NCBI GenBank assembly: GCA_964411505.1
Contig: CAYPLH010000067.1
Span: 1-19,749 of the forward strand
Direction: 5' to 3'
Source of the DNA: CAYPLH01 sp964411505
Lineage (GTDB): Bacteria; Bacillota; Clostridia; CAYPLH01; DUMO01
Length of the DNA stretch: 19,749 bases
Numbering within the stretch: the stretch's first letter is position 1; the number at the start of each line of letters is the position of its first letter. Positions 16,801 through 19,749 of the stretch are shown here, piece by piece. The position numbers and the translations under genes are program-made. The notes below the pieces were generated by a model that saw only the letters and a list, made by a program, of their open reading frames with translations, was not told the DNA's origin and did not search any database.

Positions 16801-17376
16801 ATGAAACAACCAAAACAGCTTACATCTACAGGTCTAATTCCAAATAACAATATGTCGGGTTTGGGAACAATGACAAATCATCTGTCCAATAACAACATGC
16901 TAGGTTTAGGATCTGTATCAAATCAGACACCCATGGGATTAGGACAATTACCATCTTCTCATTTTAAGCAGCCACAAACTGGAAAGTATAGTCCATCTCC
17001 TTCAGCTGTGCCAACTCCGCAGCTACCTACATGGGCACCCCAAGGTTCTCCACTTTCAGGAATGGCAACAGGAATGGGCAGTTCAGCATCTTTTCCAGTT
17101 CCAGCACCAGGGCAGCTGCCATTTACAGCAACAGCGTTTGCAGATGAACAACCACCCTCAACTACGTCAAGCATACTTTACACACCGGGTTTTTTAAGAA
17201 CACAAATAGGTAGAAGTGTTAGAGTAGAATTTCTAATTGGTACCAATCAGCTTGTTGACCGGTTTGGAGTACTTGCTGGAGTAGGAGCGAGCTATATATT
17301 GATAGCTGAAGCTGAAACTGATGATATATTATTATGTGATATATACTCGATAAAATTTGTGAGATTTTATTTTTAA
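16801..17376 (+). CDS. gerQ: GerQ-like spore coat/germination protein
   Basis: The C-terminal 65 residues (about 128-191) fit the GerQ domain: a helix GFLRTQIGRSVRVEFLIG, then a beta-rich part with GVLAGVGASYILIAEAETDD and an aromatic end, paralleling the Bacillus GerQ layout. The first 125 residues are low complexity, rich in Gly, Asn, Pro, Gln, Ser and Met, with a degenerate NNNM..GLG repeat three times in residues 15-48. Bacillus GerQ is also extended before this domain and is cross-linked into the coat by transglutaminase; the Gln/Lys-bearing N-terminal part here would suit that, by inference. GGAGG lies 9 nt before the ATG. It very likely forms an operon with the cwlJ-like gene. Confidence 0.8.
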   Translation: MKQPKQLTSTGLIPNNNMSGLGTMTNHLSNNNMLGLGSVSNQTPMGLGQLPSSHFKQPQTGKYSPSPSAVPTPQLPTWAPQGSPLSGMATGMGSSASFPVPAPGQLPFTATAFADEQPPSTTSSILYTPGFLRTQIGRSVRVEFLIGTNQLVDRFGVLAGVGASYILIAEAETDDILLCDIYSIKFVRFYF

Positions 17377-17382
17377 AATTGA

Positions 17383-17538
17383 CTGCTCACACCTCTATAT
17401 TTTTATATATGACTGTGCAATACCGGAAACTATGCTTCACTTGTAAGAGCTGTAAAAGTTCGGCTATACATCTCTAAGCTACATTGTGCTAATGTTTCCT
17501 AGCATTGCACAGTTATATCTCTTCAGCAACCTAGAAAC
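17383..17538 (-). repeat. Dispersed long-hairpin repeat, copy 3 (internally shortened)
   Basis: Same orientation as copy 2. It keeps both outer arms but lacks about 100 bp of the centre, including the GCAAGCCGA arms. The join lies just after the CTATAC that follows AGCTTAGAGATGTATAG in the other copies. Arms pair well: ACTGTGCAAT near 17410 and ATTGCACAGT near 17503. Boundaries are less sharp than in copies 1 and 2. It sits directly after the gerQ stop codon and may act as its 3' structure. Confidence 0.7.
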
Positions 17539-17622
17539 AATATTAAAATATAAAGGAATTACCAGAAAATGTACGGCACTTAAAGTTACAATTCACATTT
17601 TTATACTATTCTAAAAAAAACA

Positions 17623-17652
17623 TTGCTTTAGTCAATGGTAATATCATATAAT
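17623..17652 (+). promoter_or_regulatory. Promoter and possible operator of the XRE regulator
   Basis: TTGCTT (17623-17628) and TATAAT (17647-17652) are 18 bp apart. The inverted repeat CATTG...CAATG (17621-17625 and 17633-17637) overlaps the -35 box and is a natural candidate for autoregulation by the helix-turn-helix protein encoded next. Confidence 0.5.
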
Positions 17653-17680
17653 TAGGGAAATGATGGAGGTGAAAGTATGT

Positions 17681-18295
17681 ATGTCTAGTTTTGGTCAGCG
17701 GCTTAAATTTCTCAGAGAGGAAAAAGGAGATAATCAGAAAAAAATTGCGAAAATGTTGGGATTAAGCAGAACTGCTATTTCAAAATATGAGAATGATGAA
17801 AGAGAGCCTGACATAAAAACTATACTTGCACTAACAAACTATTTTGATGTAACTGTTGATTATTTGTTTGGAAAGACTATTTTTAGAGGTCATCCTCATT
17901 ACATACCGGAAAATTTAAGAATAATAGTAGAAGACAAACCTATCGAACAGGTTCAAGAAGAAATTAAAAGCACTACAGGTGTCAATTTAGAACTGGAGGA
18001 GTTAAACAGCTATCTCTCAGGTAAACAAACACCTACAATAGAAACACTAGTTGCTTTTGCAAACTATGCCCAAGTGAATATTGATTTTTTTTATAGGAAA
18101 AATAATCAATATTCGTTTAAGAAAGAACAGGAAGATAGCAAAATTTCAGATAAAAGTATAACTCTTGAAATAGCTGAAGAAATAATAATTAACAATAGTT
18201 TTGTAAAGCTGGCTTTATGGGTAAAAGAGCACAATCTTTCACCTGAAAAAATAATTAACATTCTTGAAAATATTTTATCTTTAAAGGATGAATAA
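17681..18295 (+). CDS. XRE-family transcriptional regulator with two HTH-like segments
   Basis: A 204-residue, probably cytoplasmic DNA-binding protein. Residues 4-63 are a typical lambda-repressor/Cro helix-turn-helix: FGQRLKFLREEKGDNQKKIA, then GLSRTAISKYENDEREPD as the recognition helix, ending with VDYLFG. A second, more diverged copy of the same pattern lies at about 80-138 (a helix, then LNSYLSGKQTPTIETLVAFA and NIDFFY). The last 55 residues are a charged helical tail with no recognised domain. ATG 17681 is preferred: GGAGGTGA is about 10 nt upstream, while the ATG at 17660 precedes that site. It has its own promoter and ends in a strong terminator; the Agr-like genes converge on it. 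Target genes are unknown. Confidence 0.88.
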   Translation: MSSFGQRLKFLREEKGDNQKKIAKMLGLSRTAISKYENDEREPDIKTILALTNYFDVTVDYLFGKTIFRGHPHYIPENLRIIVEDKPIEQVQEEIKSTTGVNLELEELNSYLSGKQTPTIETLVAFANYAQVNIDFFYRKNNQYSFKKEQEDSKISDKSITLEIAEEIIINNSFVKLALWVKEHNLSPEKIINILENILSLKDE

Positions 18296-18319
18296 AAAAG
18301 TGGGCTTCGCCACTTTTTT
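18294..18319 (+). terminator. Intrinsic terminator of the XRE regulator gene
   Basis: AAAAAAGTGG (18294-18303) and CCACTTTTTT (18310-18319) form a perfect inverted repeat around GCTTCG, ending in seven T's. The A-run on the left makes it potentially bidirectional, so it could also stop minus-strand transcripts from the Agr-like genes. Confidence 0.9.
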
Positions 18320-18477
18320 TCGCTAGTGAACCTTATAGTTCCCTTCGGCGTATGCTCCGCATCCTTAAGCAACCTCCTTAAATCAGCAAATGACTTCTCC
18401 TTTTTGAAATAACCTTTTATAATACTTCCCTAATTGAAATTCATAAGTCGATGAGTTTAAGGTATTTTACAGCGTAC

Positions 18478-18508
18478 ACCAAAAGAACCCATAAAGGGCT
18501 CCTTTGGT
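18478..18508 (-). terminator. 13-bp hairpin after agrD
   Basis: ACCAAAAGAACCC (18478-18490) and GGGCTCCTTTGGT (18496-18508) flank a 5-nt loop. On the plus strand two pairs are A-C mismatches; on the minus strand the same positions become G-U pairs, so all 13 pairs form only in RNA transcribed from the minus strand. It begins about 30 nt after the agrD stop codon. No long U-run follows, so it may be a weak terminator or a 3' stability element. Confidence 0.6.
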
Positions 18509-18536
18509 TAATGAATTAGATTATGCGATTTGGCAA

Positions 18537-18656
18537 TTACCTCAAGCATTTAGGTGCTTTAGGCTGGTGAATAGTAAATGTGCATGCAGAAGAAACTGTA
18601 AAAAGAGCTGCTAAGGTCAAAAGTGCACTAACAATACCAAACAATTTTGCCTTCAT
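18537..18656 (-). CDS. agrD: AgrD-type cyclic lactone autoinducer peptide precursor
   Basis: A 39-residue peptide with the standard AgrD layout: a short basic, amphipathic N-terminal leader (MKAKLFGIVSALLTLAALF), the processing region VSSAC with C25 as the expected thiolactone cysteine, ring/tail residues TFTIHQP, and a short recognition tail KAPKCLR. Clostridial AgrD families share the SAC....QP..P..L pattern. After AgrB cleavage and cyclisation such peptides are secreted as quorum signals. A second cysteine, C37, in the tail is unusual. GGGGGG lies 7 nt before the ATG. No agrB is visible in the window; the membrane protein gene upstream on the same strand resembles an AgrC sensor half. I infer the family from pattern, not a search. 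Confidence 0.85.
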   Translation of the reverse strand: MKAKLFGIVSALLTLAALFTVSSACTFTIHQPKAPKCLR

Positions 18657-18758
18657 ATAAATACCCCCCTTCTTCATGAAAAAACATATCATGATTGCTC
18701 ACCAGGTAGTCGTAAAAACTACTTAATTACTGTAGCTTACCTTAAATAGTATGTAGCA

Positions 18759-18794
18759 CTACAACATAATCCGGTGCAATCTGCTGTCGTTCAT
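18759..18794 (-). CDS. Possible 11-codon leader ORF between the membrane protein and agrD
   Basis: ATG at 18794 is preceded by AAGGAG at an ideal 8 nt, yet the frame closes after 11 codons (MNDSRLHRIML). It lies in the 184-nt gap between the AgrC-like gene and agrD. It may be a translated leader that affects agrD, the remains of a lost gene, or chance. The strong ribosome binding site is the only support. Confidence 0.3.
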   Translation of the reverse strand: MNDSRLHRIML

Positions 18795-18840
18795 ATGGGT
18801 ATCTCCTTAGAATATCATTCTGCAATATTTTAAGGATAAT

Positions 18841-19527
18841 TTATAATCTTTTTGAAAACGCAATTATCATCCTAGATAAAAGAACATTAATCACTACAAA
18901 CATCATACAAGCAATAGAGTAATAAATTTTAAATGGTGGAGTCAAAACATCAAGGCTATACATGAACAATGTATAAAACAAAGCCTCGGTGAAGCCTAGA
19001 ACTAGTGCACATACTAATACTAAATTTCTAATTTTCTTGTGAGCTTGTAAGTTGAGATAAACAATGTCCCAATTCCAGAAAGATGCGATAATAAAAATCT
19101 GAATCGCCCTTTGAGGCACGCTTATTAAAAACCTGTTAAGGTCACTGGCAAGATATTCTTCAAGAGAAATATTAAGCAAAGCAAAAAACTGAATCATGTA
19201 AGCAAATTCTGTTGTTATCAGTATTCCTACAAAGATCATAACACTTATAACCGCTTCATACCACTTTATCCTATAAACAAAAAACAATATCAATGAATAT
19301 AATAATATATTTATCAACAATACAGTTATTAAATCCGAAGCTGTAGCCCTAGTTACTACTGCAGCTACAACCATCAGAGACACGGTAGCAATCATCCGTA
19401 TAAGGTTTAGTTTGTCATCTAAGTATAGCTTGCTTCTTTGTCCGGTAAAAACAAAGCCGATGTATATGTTTAAAATAGCCTCCGGAACAGCTACAGTAAG
19501 TATGCTAATTAAACTCATTTTATCCAT
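18841..19527 (-). CDS. Multi-pass membrane protein resembling a kinase-less AgrC sensor domain
   Basis: A 228-residue integral membrane protein with six or seven hydrophobic segments (about 5-28, 44-62, 66-87, 92-113, 134-152, 168-195, 200-222) and short loops. Layout and position resemble the N-terminal receptor domain of AgrC-type histidine kinases, but the frame stops just after the last membrane helix (ending FSKRL), where the kinase's dimerisation helix would begin. No H-box or ATP-binding region is present, and no kinase fragment is seen in the following 180 bp. It lacks the AgrB peptidase motifs. I chose ATG 19527, with AGGTG 7 nt upstream, over a GTG at 19542 that overlaps that site. 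It is first in a unit with agrD. Function as peptide sensor is inference; the family is not firmly recognised. Confidence 0.6.
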   Translation of the reverse strand: MDKMSLISILTVAVPEAILNIYIGFVFTGQRSKLYLDDKLNLIRMIATVSLMVVAAVVTRATASDLITVLLINILLYSLILFFVYRIKWYEAVISVMIFVGILITTEFAYMIQFFALLNISLEEYLASDLNRFLISVPQRAIQIFIIASFWNWDIVYLNLQAHKKIRNLVLVCALVLGFTEALFYTLFMYSLDVLTPPFKIYYSIACMMFVVINVLLSRMIIAFSKRL

Positions 19528-19647
19528 ACAACAGCACCTCACTTGTCCAACTTCTTGTTTAATATCATTTTATAATAAATAAAGTCATATGTAAATAGTC
19601 ATTTTGCTATAATTTTCAATTATGTTGTTATGGTTAGTAATTTGTGG

Positions 19648-19700
19648 TTATATTAATTAAATAGGGAGTATTGACAACAAAGATTATTAATTAATATAAT
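19648..19700 (+). promoter_or_regulatory. Consensus promoter flanked by a 13-bp inverted repeat
   Basis: TTGACA (19671-19676) and TATAAT (19695-19700), 18 bp apart, are both perfect sigma-A hexamers on the plus strand, pointing out of the window. The 13-mer TTATATTAATTAA (19648-19660) is repeated exactly inverted as TTAATTAATATAA (19687-19699), so one arm lies just upstream of the -35 and the other covers the -10. This is a likely operator pair. The transcribed product lies beyond the window. Confidence 0.6.
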
Positions 19701-19749
19701 CCCCCGTTTGACAGGTAAATTAAGAAATAAGCCCTCAAACCGACTTTGA

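Noticed and set aside
18106..18372. 88-codon minus-strand ORF, with an open frame extending upstream and protein-like composition
   Set aside because: Antisense to the end of the XRE gene and its terminator, and its TTG start abuts the only ribosome-binding-like site; no family recognised.
1..19749. CRISPR array, tRNA or rRNA genes
   Set aside because: No regularly spaced direct repeats and no tRNA or rRNA signature seen on either strand by eye.

Overview
The window is AT-rich, low-GC Firmicute DNA. The genes point to an anaerobic, spore-forming member of the Clostridia: an oxygen-sensitive class III ribonucleotide reductase, cobalamin-dependent methionine synthase split as in many anaerobes, AddAB instead of RecBCD, a CwlJ/GerQ-type spore germination pair, and an Agr-type peptide gene. 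A cellulolytic Ruminiclostridium-like lineage is possible, but I cannot fix the genus from sequence alone.

Layout. (1) 1-567 has no convincing gene; it holds a branched inverted repeat (181-241) and copy 1 of a dispersed long-hairpin repeat (246-500). (2) 568-6740 lies on the minus strand. The upstream unit is a MetH reactivation-domain protein followed 4 nt later by a MetH that lacks that domain. The downstream unit is nrdD-nrdG, with its own near-consensus promoter carrying two NrdR-type boxes 31 bp apart, a foldable leader, and a perfect 12-bp hairpin that buries the nrdG ribosome binding site. (3) 6741-7427 is a divergent intergenic region with repeat copy 2 and the probable addB promoter. 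(4) 7428-14794 encodes AddB and AddA on the plus strand, both with intact Walker A and nuclease motifs; AddB keeps its four iron-sulfur cysteines. (5) 14795-15035 is a convergent gap with a long stem-loop and a CCAACTT-type low-complexity tract, followed by a minus-strand SBF-like transporter. (6) 16303-17376 is a two-gene sporulation unit: a CwlJ-like cortex hydrolase and a GerQ-like coat protein with a low-complexity N-terminal half. (7) After repeat copy 3 comes a transcriptional regulator with two XRE-like helix-turn-helix segments and a clear terminator. (8) 18478-19527, minus strand, is an Agr-like signalling fragment: a multi-pass membrane protein resembling only the sensor half of an AgrC kinase, then a 39-residue AgrD-type cyclic lactone peptide precursor that falls below usual ORF size limits. 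(9) The right edge has a consensus plus-strand promoter flanked and overlapped by a 13-bp inverted repeat.

How the parts fit: nrdDG makes deoxynucleotides without oxygen, and NrdR probably controls it. The MetH pair makes methionine and repairs its own oxidised cobalamin. AddAB processes double-strand breaks. CwlJ/GerQ acts in spore germination. The most unusual parts are the kinase-less AgrC-like protein with agrD and no agrB in view, the three-copy palindromic repeat whose arms change together between copies, and the layered control signals around nrdD and nrdG.
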